Source of the DNA: an uncultured Collinsella sp. | GTDB taxonomy: Bacteria > Actinomycetota > Coriobacteriia > Coriobacteriales > Coriobacteriaceae | Direction: 5' to 3' | NCBI GenBank assembly: GCA_902494195.1 | Contig: CABUSH010000004.1 | Location: forward strand, 47,031-111,030 | DNA length: 64,000 bases | Translations under genes and position numbers: made by a program | Part shown: piece by piece, positions 25,393-34,751 of the stretch | Numbering within the stretch: the first letter of the stretch is position 1 | How the letters are laid out: each line of letters begins with the position of its first letter | The notes under the pieces: generated by a model | Database searches by the model: none | What the model was told of the DNA's origin: nothing | Seen by the model: the letters and a program-made list of their open reading frames with translations, nothing else

Positions 25393-28194
25393 GTGGCAAA
25401 CGAGTACAAGCAGACGATGAATCTGCCCAAGACCGGTTTTCCCATGCGTGCCGGTCTTTCCAAGTCCGAGCCCAAGCGACTCAAGGACTGGCAGGACAAC
25501 AAGGTCTACGAGCAGGTTCTGAAGAAGAACGAGGGTCACAAGAAGTTCGTGCTGCACGACGGCCCTCCGTACGCCAACGGCCCGATCCACATCGGCCACG
25601 CCATGAACAAGATCTCTAAGGACATGATTAACCGTTACTGGATGATGCAGGGCTATGAGGTTCCCTATGTCCCCGGTTGGGACTGCCACGGCCAGCCGAT
25701 CGAGCACAAGGTCGAGGAGAAGCTTGGCACCGAGAAGTTCAACCAGACTCCCACGGCCAAGATTCGTGAGCTCTGCAACGAGTTCGCTGTCGAGAACATC
25801 GAGCTGCAGAAGGCCGGCTTCCGTCGCCTGGGCGTGCTCGGCGACTGGGACAACCCGTATCTGACGCTCTATCACCAGCATGACGCCGCCGATATCGAGG
25901 TCTTCAAGGCCATGTTCGACAAGGGCATGATCTATCGCGGCCACAAGCCGGTTCACTGGTGCAAGCACTGCCACACCGCACTCGCCGAGGCCGAGATTGA
26001 GTACTCTGATGAGACGAGCCCTTCTATCTTCGTTCGCTTTGAGATGACTTCCAAGCCCGCCGGCCTCGAGAACTTCGACGGCCCGGTTGACTTTATCATC
26101 TGGACGACCACGCCGTGGACCATCCCCTCCGACCAGGCTGTTTCCCTTAAGCCCGGCGCCGCCTATGTCGCCGTTGAGCACGACGGTCGTGCCGAGGTCA
26201 TGCTTGAGGACTTGGCTCCTAAGTGCTGTGAGGAGTTTGGCTGGGAGTACACCCCGGTCATGGTCGACGGCAAGCCCTACGTGGTTCCCGCCGAGACCTT
26301 CCACCACATCCACTACAAGCAGCCGATCTTTGACGGCGTTGAGGGCGTGGCGCTGCTGGCCGATTACGTCGGTGTCGATGACGGTACCGGTATCGTCCAC
26401 AACTCGCCCGGCCACGGCGTCGACGACTACTTTGCCTGCCTCAAGGAGGGCATCACCGACATCTGCATGCCGGTCGATGACGACGGCAAGTTCTACACCG
26501 GCGAGGAGTTTGGTACCGGTGGCCCCTTCAGCGGTATGGATACCGATGAGGCCAACCCGCACATCATCGAGTTCCTGCGCGAGCGCGGCACCCTGGTACT
26601 TGAGAAGAAGATCACGCACAGCTATCCGCACTGCTGGCGCTGCAAGCACCCGGTGCTCTTCCGAGCTACCGACCAGTGGTTCGTCTCTATGGACAAGACC
26701 GGTTTGCGCGAGCAGGCTGGCAAAGAGGTCCGCGAGAACGTCAAGTGGTATCCGGCCCACGCGGCAAACCGCATTGGCGCTATGGTCGAGCAGCGTCCCG
26801 ACTGGTGCATCAGCCGTCAGCGCAACTGGGGCGTGCCCATCCCGAGCTACACCTGCGCCGACTGCGGTGAGAAGGTCATGAACGACGCCACGCTCGACGC
26901 CGTCATCAAGCTCTTCCACGAGAAGGGCTCCGACGCCTGGTTCACCGACGCTCCCGAGAGCTACCTGGGCGAGGCCTGCGTCTGCCCCAAGTGCGGCGGC
27001 CATCACCTCAAGGCCGATAAGGACATCCTCGACGTGTGGTGGGATTCCGGCGTCTCTTGGAAGGCCGTCTGCGAGTACCGTCCCGAGCTGGAGTATCCGG
27101 CTGATGTGTACCTCGAGGGCTCCGACCAGCACCGCGGTTGGTTCCAAAGCTCGCTGCTCACCTCGGTGGGCGCCAACGGCCACGCTCCGTACAAGGCGGT
27201 TGTCTCGCAGGGCTTCACCCTCGACGGCCAGGGCCGCAAGATGTCCAAGTCGCTCGGCAATGTCATCGACCCCAACAAGGTCTGCGACGAGATGGGCGCT
27301 GACATCATCCGTCTGTGGGTTGCCTCCGTCGACACCAGCTCCGACGTCTCCATCGACCACGAGATCCTTGCTCGTACATCCGATGCCTACCGTCGTTTCC
27401 GCAACACACTGCGCTTCTTGCTCTCCGAGCTCGAGGGTCAGTTTGAGCCCGAGACCGACGGCGTCGCCTTTGCCGACCTGCTGCCGCTCGACAAGCTCAT
27501 GGTTGCCCGTCTGACCCAGGTTCAGGCCGAGGTCGACGACGCTTACTCTTGCTACGAGTTCCCGCGCGCTTACCGTGCACTTTACGACTTCGTGGTTACC
27601 GAGCTTTCCAACGTGTACCTCGATGCCCTGAAGGACCGTCTGTACTGTGACAAGCCCGGCTCTCTCGAGCGCCGCAGCGCCCAGACCGTGCTTGCCGAGC
27701 TCTTCTCGATGCTCATGCGCGACCTGCAGCCGATCCTGTCCTACACGGTCGACGAGGCCATGGCCTATGCGCCCGCCGGTTGCGTCGACCACCAGAAGTA
27801 CGCCGCGCTGCTCGATTGGTACAAGTCGCCCATCACGGTCGACGAGGCCAATGAGTTCGAGGGCGTGCTTGAGGCTTCACTCGAGTTACGTAGCGCCGTG
27901 ACCAAGGCCCTTGAGGATGCCCGTTCTGCCGGCACTTTCACCAAGAGCCAGCAGGTTCGCGTCAAGGCGGTCGTTCCCGCAGAGATGTACGCGCTGCTGA
28001 CCGGTGATAAGGCCGTCGACCTGGCCGAGTTCTACATCGTCTCCGATGTTGAGCTGACCCAGGGCGAGGAGCTCTCCGTTGCCATCGAGGCAGCCGAGGG
28101 CGAGTGCTGCGACCGTTGCTGGAACTACCGCACCACCGTTGGCGAGTACAACGGCCACGCGCATATTTGCAAGCGCTGCGCCGATGCTTTGTAG
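25393..28194 (+). CDS. ileS: Isoleucyl-tRNA synthetase
   Basis: Class I synthetase, 933 residues. Motifs: PIHIGHAMNK (HIGH, near 62-71), the editing CP1 domain with TTPWTIPSDQA, KMSKSLGN (KMSKS, near 616), and a C-terminal zinc knuckle CDRCWNYRTTVG..HICKRC. GTG start at 25393 follows AAAGGGG; the open frame extends upstream into the T-box leader but without a ribosome site. Expression is expected to respond to tRNA-Ile charging through that leader. The stop codon lies in the first arm of a perfect 16-bp hairpin. Confidence 0.97.
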   Translation: MANEYKQTMNLPKTGFPMRAGLSKSEPKRLKDWQDNKVYEQVLKKNEGHKKFVLHDGPPYANGPIHIGHAMNKISKDMINRYWMMQGYEVPYVPGWDCHGQPIEHKVEEKLGTEKFNQTPTAKIRELCNEFAVENIELQKAGFRRLGVLGDWDNPYLTLYHQHDAADIEVFKAMFDKGMIYRGHKPVHWCKHCHTALAEAEIEYSDETSPSIFVRFEMTSKPAGLENFDGPVDFIIWTTTPWTIPSDQAVSLKPGAAYVAVEHDGRAEVMLEDLAPKCCEEFGWEYTPVMVDGKPYVVPAETFHHIHYKQPIFDGVEGVALLADYVGVDDGTGIVHNSPGHGVDDYFACLKEGITDICMPVDDDGKFYTGEEFGTGGPFSGMDTDEANPHIIEFLRERGTLVLEKKITHSYPHCWRCKHPVLFRATDQWFVSMDKTGLREQAGKEVRENVKWYPAHAANRIGAMVEQRPDWCISRQRNWGVPIPSYTCADCGEKVMNDATLDAVIKLFHEKGSDAWFTDAPESYLGEACVCPKCGGHHLKADKDILDVWWDSGVSWKAVCEYRPELEYPADVYLEGSDQHRGWFQSSLLTSVGANGHAPYKAVVSQGFTLDGQGRKMSKSLGNVIDPNKVCDEMGADIIRLWVASVDTSSDVSIDHEILARTSDAYRRFRNTLRFLLSELEGQFEPETDGVAFADLLPLDKLMVARLTQVQAEVDDAYSCYEFPRAYRALYDFVVTELSNVYLDALKDRLYCDKPGSLERRSAQTVLAELFSMLMRDLQPILSYTVDEAMAYAPAGCVDHQKYAALLDWYKSPITVDEANEFEGVLEASLELRSAVTKALEDARSAGTFTKSQQVRVKAVVPAEMYALLTGDKAVDLAEFYIVSDVELTQGEELSVAIEAAEGECCDRCWNYRTTVGEYNGHAHICKRCADAL

Positions 28195-28347
28195 GTTACG
28201 GCGTTCGTAGAACGCCGTAACCTACCGACGCTGCAAACGCCCCTAAGCGGCAATCTGACGTTCAATCGTCGGTCGCGTACCAAAGTACGCTTCCCTCCTC
28301 TTTCACGTCACCTTGCTCGCTTAGGGACGTTTTCGCTGTTGGTGACG
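28191..28347 (+). repeat. Multi-hairpin structured non-coding region downstream of ileS
   Basis: Begins with a perfect 16-bp hairpin (28191-28206 / 28210-28225, loop GTA) without T-run. Then AAACGCCCCTAAGCG (28235-28249) pairs with CGCTTAGGGACGTTT (28318-28332) with one mismatch, enclosing smaller hairpins GACG..CGTC (28258-28270) and GCGTAC CAAA GTACGC (28275-28290); CGTCACC (about 28306-28312) can also pair with GGTGACG (28341-28347). No coding potential is evident. It could be a structured RNA, a mobile repeat or a compound terminator. Confidence 0.55.
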
Positions 28348-28384
28348 ATAACGCGGCGTTTCCATTGCTGGAGCTAGAGGCTTT

Positions 28385-28455
28385 CTTTCGACTTGCGTTT
28401 TTAGTCGAAAGCTATTAAGCGACATTCCGTTATTCGGAATGTCGCTTTCGTTTTT
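28385..28455 (+). terminator. Tandem hairpins ending in a T-run (terminator)
   Basis: First hairpin CTTTCGACT (28385-28393) / AGTCGAAAG (28403-28411); second AAGCGACATTCCG (28417-28429) / CGGAATGTCGCTT (28435-28447), followed by TCGTTTTT. The second is a standard intrinsic terminator. The rest of the gap to 28567 is A+T-richer and probably holds the lspA promoter. Confidence 0.85.
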
Positions 28456-28567
28456 AGCTGGTTATTTCGCTTGCGTTGGTGGATATGTCGTGCGTTCTGC
28501 GTATGGCAATATAAGATAGTTCTTTGTATTAAACGTAATTCGATGTTCTTGAGGGTAGGGGATTGAT

Positions 28568-29167
28568 TTGGGTCGTGCTGGGGATATGACGCCGCCTTTG
28601 CGTTGGCGGTTGGGTGTTGCTGGTGGGGTGGCGCTGGCTGTGTTGCTTGTTGACCAGCTGACCAAGCTTGCGGTTCGTGCCGTGGGCGACGCTTTGCATG
28701 TGACCGTTATCCCCGGTGTTATCGACTTTATGTTTGTCCGCAATATCGGAGCCGCCTTTAGCATGGGCGAGGGTCATGGCGTCACTTTCGCTGTGTTGGC
28801 GCTTGCGGTCATTGTCGCCATTGCCGTGTACTTGCTCCGTGCATCCCAGCTCGCCCATCTTGAGGTCGTGGGCATGGCGATGGTTGCGGGCGGTGCTATT
28901 GGCAACGCTATCGATCGTTTGGCCTTTGGCTTCGTGACCGATTTTATTGCCACCACCTTCATCGACTTCCCCGTCTTCAATGTGGCCGATATCGGCATTA
29001 CCTTGGGCGTCGTGCTCGCCCTCTTCGGATACATGTTCTTGAGCCCCGCGGCCCGTGAGGTCGACGCGACCGCTGAGCTTAACGCCCGTGACGAGGCCCG
29101 CGCCAAGCGCAAGGCCCAGCAACGCGGGGAGCGTGCCCGCAAAATTCGCGAAAGGAACGAGCGCTAA
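28568..29167 (+). CDS. lspA: Lipoprotein signal peptidase (signal peptidase II)
   Basis: Membrane aspartyl protease that removes signal peptides from prolipoproteins. 199 residues with four hydrophobic segments; catalytic aspartates in GNAIDRLAFGFVTDF and FNVADIGI. The C-terminal 45 residues are a charged Arg/Lys/Glu-rich extension (DEARAKRKAQQRGERARK), longer than in E. coli. TTG start at 28568 behind GGGTAGGGG; an ATG at 28586 with poor spacing would shorten it by six residues. Overlaps the next gene by one base, the usual lspA-rluD pair. Confidence 0.94.
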   Translation: MGRAGDMTPPLRWRLGVAGGVALAVLLVDQLTKLAVRAVGDALHVTVIPGVIDFMFVRNIGAAFSMGEGHGVTFAVLALAVIVAIAVYLLRASQLAHLEVVGMAMVAGGAIGNAIDRLAFGFVTDFIATTFIDFPVFNVADIGITLGVVLALFGYMFLSPAAREVDATAELNARDEARAKRKAQQRGERARKIRERNER

Positions 29168-30180
29168 TGGCCGACATCCATATTCTTGTTGCCGACGATG
29201 CCGCCGGTCAGCGTCTTGACGCTTATCTGGGCGCCAATGACGGCTGTCCTACGCGTTCTGCCTGTGCGCATCTGATCGAGGGCGGCGCCGTCGCTGTCAA
29301 TGGCGAGACCTGCCTGTCCAAAAAGTACGCCGTGCGAGCCGGCGACCGTATTTCGGTCGATTTGCCCGAGCCGCACGATCCCACCGATGTGATTCCCGAG
29401 GCCATCCCGCTCGACATTCGCTATGAGGACGATTATCTCATTGTGCTCTCCAAGCAGCGCGGCCTGGTGTGCCATCCTGCGCATGGTCATGAGAGCGGTA
29501 CGCTCGCGAATGCCCTGGTCTATCACTGCGGTATCGACCATCTGGGCACCGTGCAGGGTGAGGACCGACCCGGCATCGTGCACCGCCTGGATCGCGATAC
29601 CTCGGGCCTTATGCTCGCGGCAAAAGACGACGACACCCAGCGCGCGCTTCAAAATCTTATCCGCACGCGCACGCTCGATCGTCGCTATATCACGCTTGTC
29701 CACGGGCACATCGCCATGGACGAGGGCACCATCAATACCGGTATTGCCCGTTCCACGCGCGACCGCGTCAAGATGGCGGTTTCGGACGACCCCTTTGCCC
29801 GTCAGGCCATTACGACCTTCAAGGTGCTCGAGCGCTTTGATTCCACGCGTTTCGACGACGGCTACACGCTTGTCGAGTGCCACCTGTTTACCGGCAGAAC
29901 GCACCAGATTCGTGTGCACATGCGCCATATCAACCACGCCTGCGTGGGCGATCCGCTCTACGGCAAGTGCGATGCGCGTGCCGATCAGGGTCTGACCAGG
30001 CAGTTCCTTCATTCCTGGCGCGTGGCGTTCGACCATCCCGTGACGGGGGAGCGCATTGAGTGCCGCGACGAGTTGCCCTGGGATCTCGCTGCGGTTCTTG
30101 ACGATCTGGCTCCGCGCTCGCTCGGTCGCACTGCCGCCGGTGACGAAATCGTCTCTCAGCTCGGTCTGCTCGAAGCCTAG
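29167..30180 (+). CDS. RluD-family RNA pseudouridine synthase
   Basis: 337 residues: an N-terminal S4 RNA-binding domain (about 12-75, AGQRLDAYLGAN..) and the RluA/RluC/RluD catalytic domain with HRLDRDTSGLML (about 139-150), whose Asp is the catalytic nucleophile, and GRTHQIRVHM further on. Isomerises uridines in 23S rRNA; the target positions are not deducible. Translationally coupled to lspA. Confidence 0.93.
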   Translation: MADIHILVADDAAGQRLDAYLGANDGCPTRSACAHLIEGGAVAVNGETCLSKKYAVRAGDRISVDLPEPHDPTDVIPEAIPLDIRYEDDYLIVLSKQRGLVCHPAHGHESGTLANALVYHCGIDHLGTVQGEDRPGIVHRLDRDTSGLMLAAKDDDTQRALQNLIRTRTLDRRYITLVHGHIAMDEGTINTGIARSTRDRVKMAVSDDPFARQAITTFKVLERFDSTRFDDGYTLVECHLFTGRTHQIRVHMRHINHACVGDPLYGKCDARADQGLTRQFLHSWRVAFDHPVTGERIECRDELPWDLAAVLDDLAPRSLGRTAAGDEIVSQLGLLEA

Positions 30181-30262
30181 CCAGTATTAGGTGGTTTCTT
30201 GAACTCGGTAAGCCTGCGGTAAGATATACGGTTGTTTACGTAACGCGTTCTCGGGAGCCTGC

Positions 30263-31558
30263 ATGCTCGCCTTTTTACAAACCAACACACCCATCGTGGT
30301 CTTCAACCAGATTGTCGTCACGCTGCTCACGGTCTGCTTTCTGTACCAGGTGGTCTTCTTTGTCATTGGCGCTCTTCGTGGCGAGGTCGCGCCTCCCAAG
30401 GCCAAAAAACTCCATCGTTATGCTTTCTTTATCGCGGCGCATAACGAGGAGGCCGTGATCGCCAACCTTGTTCGCTCCATCAAGGACCAGGATTATCCGT
30501 CCGAGCTTATCGAGGTCTTCGTGGTTGCCGACGCCTGCACCGACAACACCGCACAGCTCGCGCGCGAGGCAGGTGCCATTGTTTACGAGCGCAATGATCT
30601 TGCCCGTAAGGGTAAGAGCTGGGTCATGGACTTTGGCTTCGACCGCATCCTTAACGAGTATCCCGACACGTTTGAAGGCTACTTTATCTTCGATGCCGAT
30701 AACGTTATCTCCCGCGATTACGTGTCCAAGATGAACGATGCCTTTGACCAGGGATTCCATGTGGTCACGAGCTATCGCAACTCCAAGAATTTTGGCAGCT
30801 CGTGGATCTCGGCAGCTAATGCTACCTGGTATTTGCGCGAGGCGCGCTTTCTCAACAACGCGCGTAATATCTGTAAGACGTCTTGCGCCGTCTCGGGTTC
30901 GGGCTACCTCATCTCCGCCAGTGTTATTGAGGGCATGCACGGCTGGCAGTTCCACACGCTGACCGAGGACATTCAGTTCACTACGTTCTGCGCTATTCAC
31001 GGTATTCGCATTGGCTATGCGCCGGCGGAGTTCTTTGACGAGCAACCCGTGACGTTCAAGGCATCCTGGAAGCAGCGTATGCGCTGGACCAAGGGCTTTT
31101 ACCAGGTGTTCTTTACCTACGGCAAGCATCTGGTCAAGTCGACGTTCCGCTATCATCGCTTTGCCGCCTACGACATGTTCATGACGATCGCCCCGGGTAT
31201 GCTGCTATCGCTGATCTCGATGCTCGCTAATGCGACGTTCTTGATTGTGGGTGGCCTTTCGCATGGTTTCTTGGCTACCGAAGTCGAGATGCAGGCGTGC
31301 GCCGCTTCGCTCATTATGACCTTCGCCATGATGTATCAGACCTTCTTTATCCTGGCGCTGCTCACGACTATCTTTGAGTACAAGCACATTCACTGCGCGC
31401 AAAAGTGGCGTCTGGTGACTAACCTGTTTACCTTCCCGATCTTTATGTTCAGCTATATCCCCATCACGGTGGCCGCGCTGTTCCTGAAGGTCGACTGGGT
31501 TCCTACCCAGCATGCCGTAAACGTCACCCTCGACGAGGTCATGCAAGGCGCCAAATAA
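30263..31558 (+). CDS. Membrane glycosyltransferase, family 2 (processive synthase type)
   Basis: 431 residues. One N-terminal TM segment (about 12-36), a cytoplasmic GT2 domain with FFIAAHNEEAVIANLV, VVADACTDNTA (nucleotide-sugar Asp), IFDADN (DxD metal motif), TEDIQF (catalytic Asp region) and the QRMRWTKG motif (QxxRW) of processive synthases, then three C-terminal TM helices. This is the architecture of cellulose, hyaluronan or poly-N-acetylglucosamine synthases; the polymer cannot be predicted, and no BcsB, PgaB or other partner is adjacent. GGGAG precedes the ATG. Confidence 0.85.
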   Translation: MLAFLQTNTPIVVFNQIVVTLLTVCFLYQVVFFVIGALRGEVAPPKAKKLHRYAFFIAAHNEEAVIANLVRSIKDQDYPSELIEVFVVADACTDNTAQLAREAGAIVYERNDLARKGKSWVMDFGFDRILNEYPDTFEGYFIFDADNVISRDYVSKMNDAFDQGFHVVTSYRNSKNFGSSWISAANATWYLREARFLNNARNICKTSCAVSGSGYLISASVIEGMHGWQFHTLTEDIQFTTFCAIHGIRIGYAPAEFFDEQPVTFKASWKQRMRWTKGFYQVFFTYGKHLVKSTFRYHRFAAYDMFMTIAPGMLLSLISMLANATFLIVGGLSHGFLATEVEMQACAASLIMTFAMMYQTFFILALLTTIFEYKHIHCAQKWRLVTNLFTFPIFMFSYIPITVAALFLKVDWVPTQHAVNVTLDEVMQGAK

Positions 31559-31568
31559 CCACCACCAA

Positions 31569-31608
31569 AACCACCGCAAAGGGGACAGGCACCTTTGTGG
31601 TGGTTTTT
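31569..31608 (+). terminator. Intrinsic terminator with GGGGACAGG loop
   Basis: AACCACCGCAAA (31569-31580) pairs with TTTGTGGTGGTT (31594-31605), 12 bp with one G-T, followed by TTT. The 13-base loop is GGGGACAGGCACC; a related CCTGTCCCTTTTTGG occurs near 23798. Confidence 0.8.
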
Positions 31609-31639
31609 GCTTTTGCGATGCAGCTCGAGGAGGTACTCG

Positions 31640-32062
31640 ATGTTTTATATCCCGTTTTGGATTTGCATCTTTGCCGGCGCGGCGATTGATGCCCGTCAGC
31701 GACGTTTTCCCAATGAACTTGCCGGTGCGTGTGCGGTGACGGCGTTAGTGGGCGTTTGGCTCGACAAAGGCGTTAACACAGCGCTTGACCACGCGGGTCT
31801 TGCCGTCATTGTGTATCTTGCTCTCGTGCTGACTGAGTCCCTCTGGCGTCGTCTTCGCCAAATCCCGGGCATCGGCATGGGGGATGCCAAGGCGCTCTTC
31901 GCGCTTTGCACGCTCGACCCTATGGGTGGCATCGTGGCATTTGCCGTCGCACTCCTGGCTCTGGCCCTTTCCTGCCTCTTCACAAAATCGCGCTCCCTGC
32001 CATTGCTCCCGTTTTTAGTGCCGATTTTTGCCATAATCGAGGTCGTGGGCTGCACTTTGTAA
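31640..32062 (+). CDS. Prepilin peptidase-like A24 domain protein
   Basis: 140 residues, strongly hydrophobic with about five TM helices. It has the two aspartates of A24 peptidases: DARQRRFPNEL (about 16-26; consensus DxxxxxIPN) and GMGDAKALFAL (about 79-89; consensus GxGD). It contains only the protease domain and lacks the N-terminal methyltransferase half, like TadV/CpaA or FlaK-type enzymes. No pilin or tad gene is adjacent, so the substrate is unknown. Start at 31640 behind GAGGAGG. Confidence 0.8.
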   Translation: MFYIPFWICIFAGAAIDARQRRFPNELAGACAVTALVGVWLDKGVNTALDHAGLAVIVYLALVLTESLWRRLRQIPGIGMGDAKALFALCTLDPMGGIVAFAVALLALALSCLFTKSRSLPLLPFLVPIFAIIEVVGCTL

Positions 32063-32093
32063 CCGATTGCGCATCCTTCTTAAGGAGCATGCC

Positions 32094-33341
32094 ATGGAAT
32101 CTAATCAAGAAACGGCCGTCATTAAGGCGCGCATGGACCGTATTCCCTCAGCGTTGTCGCCCGAGCTTGTCGAGCGCATTGCCGCCGATCGTGCTTCGGG
32201 CTATGTCAACCCGTATCGTTGCAACGATGATCAGGTCATTCGTCGTATTGATCGCACTACCGACAAAGGCACGCTTATGCGTCCGGCGTTTATGCGCGAT
32301 ACCGAAAAGATACTTCATCTTCCGGCTTACACCCGGTATGCGGGCAAAACGCAGGTCTTTAGCTTTCGTAGCAATGACGATCTGTCACGCCGCGGTTTGC
32401 ACGTGCAGCTTGTCTCGCGCATTGCGCGCGATATCGGTCGCGCCCTGGGGCTCAATTGCGATCTGATCGAGGCGATTGGCCTGGGCCACGACTTGGGACA
32501 CACGCCTTTCGGCCATTCCGGCGAGCGCTTCCTCAACGATATCTATCATGAGCGTACGGGGCGTTATTTTTTCCATAACGTGCAGTCGGTTCGCGTGCTC
32601 GACGCGTTGTATGGCCGCAACGTGTCGCTCCAGACGCTCGACGGCGTGCTATGCCATAACGGCGAGTACGAGCAGCGTGTGTTTGAGCTCTCGGACATGG
32701 GCTCCTTTGACCAGTTTGACCAGACGGTTGAGGATTGCATTGCCACGGGCTATAGCGCAATTGAGCATCTGCGTCCCATGACGCTCGAGGGCTGCGTCGT
32801 TCGCATCTCGGATATTCTTGCCTACGTCGGTCGTGACCGTCAGGATGCGATCGCGGCGGGCCTGCTGTCACCCGACGCTTTTGATGATGGCCGGGGCGGT
32901 GCCTACAACAGCTGGATCCTTACGCACGCTTCCATCGATATCGTGGAGCATAGCTATGGTAAGCCGCGCATCGAGATGAGCGAGGACCTGTTTGAGGAGA
33001 TCCGCCGGGCCAAGCGCGAGAACTACGAGAAGATCTATAGCAAGGGCGGTATCGAAGGCGACTCCGAGGCGGAGCTGCGCGAAGCCTTCGAAAAGCTTTA
33101 CGACCGTTGCCTGCAGGATATAAACGAAGGTGACGAGTCCTCGTATATCTTTAAACACCACATTTCTCGCATCGAGCAGCAGCTTTCCTACTACGATCGC
33201 GCCTATGCCTGGCAGGACGACAAGGATCAAGCCGTGGTGGATTATATCGCGAGCATGACGGACGGTTATTTCTGCGAACTGACGAGCAAGCTGTTCCCGG
33301 GTCTAAAGTTTCCGCATCGTACCTATATTAACGAACGGTAG
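32094..33341 (+). CDS. HD-domain dNTP triphosphohydrolase (dGTPase-like)
   Basis: 415 residues. HD phosphohydrolase motif GLGHDLGHTPFGHSGE (about 135-150) preceded by RRGLHVQLVSRIARDI, the pattern of the dGTPase/YpgA-like subfamily; later IVRISDILAYVGRDRQDA supplies the downstream Asp. These enzymes hydrolyse dNTPs to nucleoside plus triphosphate; substrate preference is not predictable. The ATG at 32094 has AAGGAG 6 bases away. No DnaG neighbour. Confidence 0.88.
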   Translation: MESNQETAVIKARMDRIPSALSPELVERIAADRASGYVNPYRCNDDQVIRRIDRTTDKGTLMRPAFMRDTEKILHLPAYTRYAGKTQVFSFRSNDDLSRRGLHVQLVSRIARDIGRALGLNCDLIEAIGLGHDLGHTPFGHSGERFLNDIYHERTGRYFFHNVQSVRVLDALYGRNVSLQTLDGVLCHNGEYEQRVFELSDMGSFDQFDQTVEDCIATGYSAIEHLRPMTLEGCVVRISDILAYVGRDRQDAIAAGLLSPDAFDDGRGGAYNSWILTHASIDIVEHSYGKPRIEMSEDLFEEIRRAKRENYEKIYSKGGIEGDSEAELREAFEKLYDRCLQDINEGDESSYIFKHHISRIEQQLSYYDRAYAWQDDKDQAVVDYIASMTDGYFCELTSKLFPGLKFPHRTYINER

Positions 33342-33395
33342 TTCGTATTAATTCGGTATACTGTTAGTGGAAAACGTATTTGATTAATACACGGG

Positions 33396-34751
33396 ATGGC
33401 TATGGACGACCTTTTTTCTGCTTCGACGCGCGAGCGTTCCTTTCAGAATGCGCCGCTTGCGGTGCGCATGCGCCCCAATTCGCTCGACGAGTACGTGGGC
33501 CAGCAAAAGGCCGTCGGTAAGGGTTCATGGCTGCGTGCCGCGATCGAGCACGACGTGCTTTCGAGCGTGATTCTGTACGGGCCTGCCGGTACGGGCAAGA
33601 CGACGCTGGCCCACATTATCGCCAACCATACCAAGAGCGAGTTTGTCGAGGTCAGCGCCGTCACGGGTACCGTGAAGGACCTGCGTCGTGTAATTGATGA
33701 GGCCAAGACGCGCCTGAATACGTACGACCGCCGCACCATTCTATTCATCGATGAGATTCACCGCTTCTCTAAGTCGCAGCAGGATGCCTTGCTGCATGCA
33801 GTTGAGAACCGTACCGTCATTATGATTGGCGCTACGACAGAGAACCCGTACTTCGAGGTCAACTCGGCACTGCTCTCACGTGGTCGCGTCGTGGAGCTTG
33901 AGCATCTGAAGGATGAGGATATCGCCACGCTTATTGAACGTGCGCTTGAGGCACCGCAGGGTTTGAACGGTAAGTTCTCGGCCGATGAGGATACGGTCAA
34001 GACCATTTGCACGCTGGCAGCGGGTGACGCTCGCTCGGCGCTCACGACGCTTGAGCTTGCGAGCGAGATTGCCGTCACGCGTCCCGATACCGAGGGAACG
34101 CCAGCGCCTGCGGCGGGGGAGCGCTATCCCATCACCGTGGATGACGTGAAGATCGCCAACCCGCGTCGCGGCTTTACGTATGACAAAAACGGCGACATGC
34201 ACTACGACATCATCAGTGCGTTTATTAAGTCTATGCGCGGTAGCGACCCCGATGCCACGATCTATTGGCTCGCGCGCATGATCGATGCTGGGGAGGATCC
34301 TAAGTTTATCGCTCGCCGCATTATGATTCACGCTTCTGAGGATGTTGGCAACGCCGACCCGCAGGCGCTTTTGGTGGCGCATGCTGCCTTTAAATCTGCT
34401 GAAGTTATTGGCTATCCTGAATGTCGCATTAACCTTGCACAAGCTGCGCTCTATGTGTGCTTGGCGCCCAAGTCCAATGCGTGCGAGGCCTCGATCGATG
34501 CGGCGCTAGCCGATATCCACAGCAGTGGTCTTCGCGAGGTGCCCAGCTACCTGCGCGATCGCCATCGCCCGGGCAGCGATGAATACGGTGTGTATAAGTA
34601 TCCGCACGATTATCCCGAAGGCTGGGTCGATCAGCGCTATTTGCCCGAAGGCTTGGAACGCGGTGCATTTTGGCAGCCTGCCGGCCGCGGTTGGGAAGAA
34701 TGGCGCGTAGAGCAAAGTGAACGCGACCGCAGCGGGAATGCACCGAAGTAG
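33396..34751 (+). CDS. rarA: Replication-associated recombination protein A (AAA ATPase)
   Basis: 451 residues of the RarA/MgsA/WRNIP1 family. RMRPNSLDEYVGQ near the N-terminus, Walker A GPAGTGKT (about 64-71), Walker B LFIDEIHRF, sensor GATTENP, then helical lid and tetramerisation domain with DMHYDIISAFIKSMRGSDPDA and ASEDVGNADPQ. Acts at stalled forks. ATG at 33396 or 33402, neither with a strong ribosome site. Confidence 0.94.
   Translation: MAMDDLFSASTRERSFQNAPLAVRMRPNSLDEYVGQQKAVGKGSWLRAAIEHDVLSSVILYGPAGTGKTTLAHIIANHTKSEFVEVSAVTGTVKDLRRVIDEAKTRLNTYDRRTILFIDEIHRFSKSQQDALLHAVENRTVIMIGATTENPYFEVNSALLSRGRVVELEHLKDEDIATLIERALEAPQGLNGKFSADEDTVKTICTLAAGDARSALTTLELASEIAVTRPDTEGTPAPAAGERYPITVDDVKIANPRRGFTYDKNGDMHYDIISAFIKSMRGSDPDATIYWLARMIDAGEDPKFIARRIMIHASEDVGNADPQALLVAHAAFKSAEVIGYPECRINLAQAALYVCLAPKSNACEASIDAALADIHSSGLREVPSYLRDRHRPGSDEYGVYKYPHDYPEGWVDQRYLPEGLERGAFWQPAGRGWEEWRVEQSERDRSGNAPK

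Noticed and set aside
25177..27792. An 871-codon open frame antisense to ileS and its leader
   Set aside because: It mirrors the codon structure of the ileS frame in GC-rich DNA, has no family motifs and no ribosome site.
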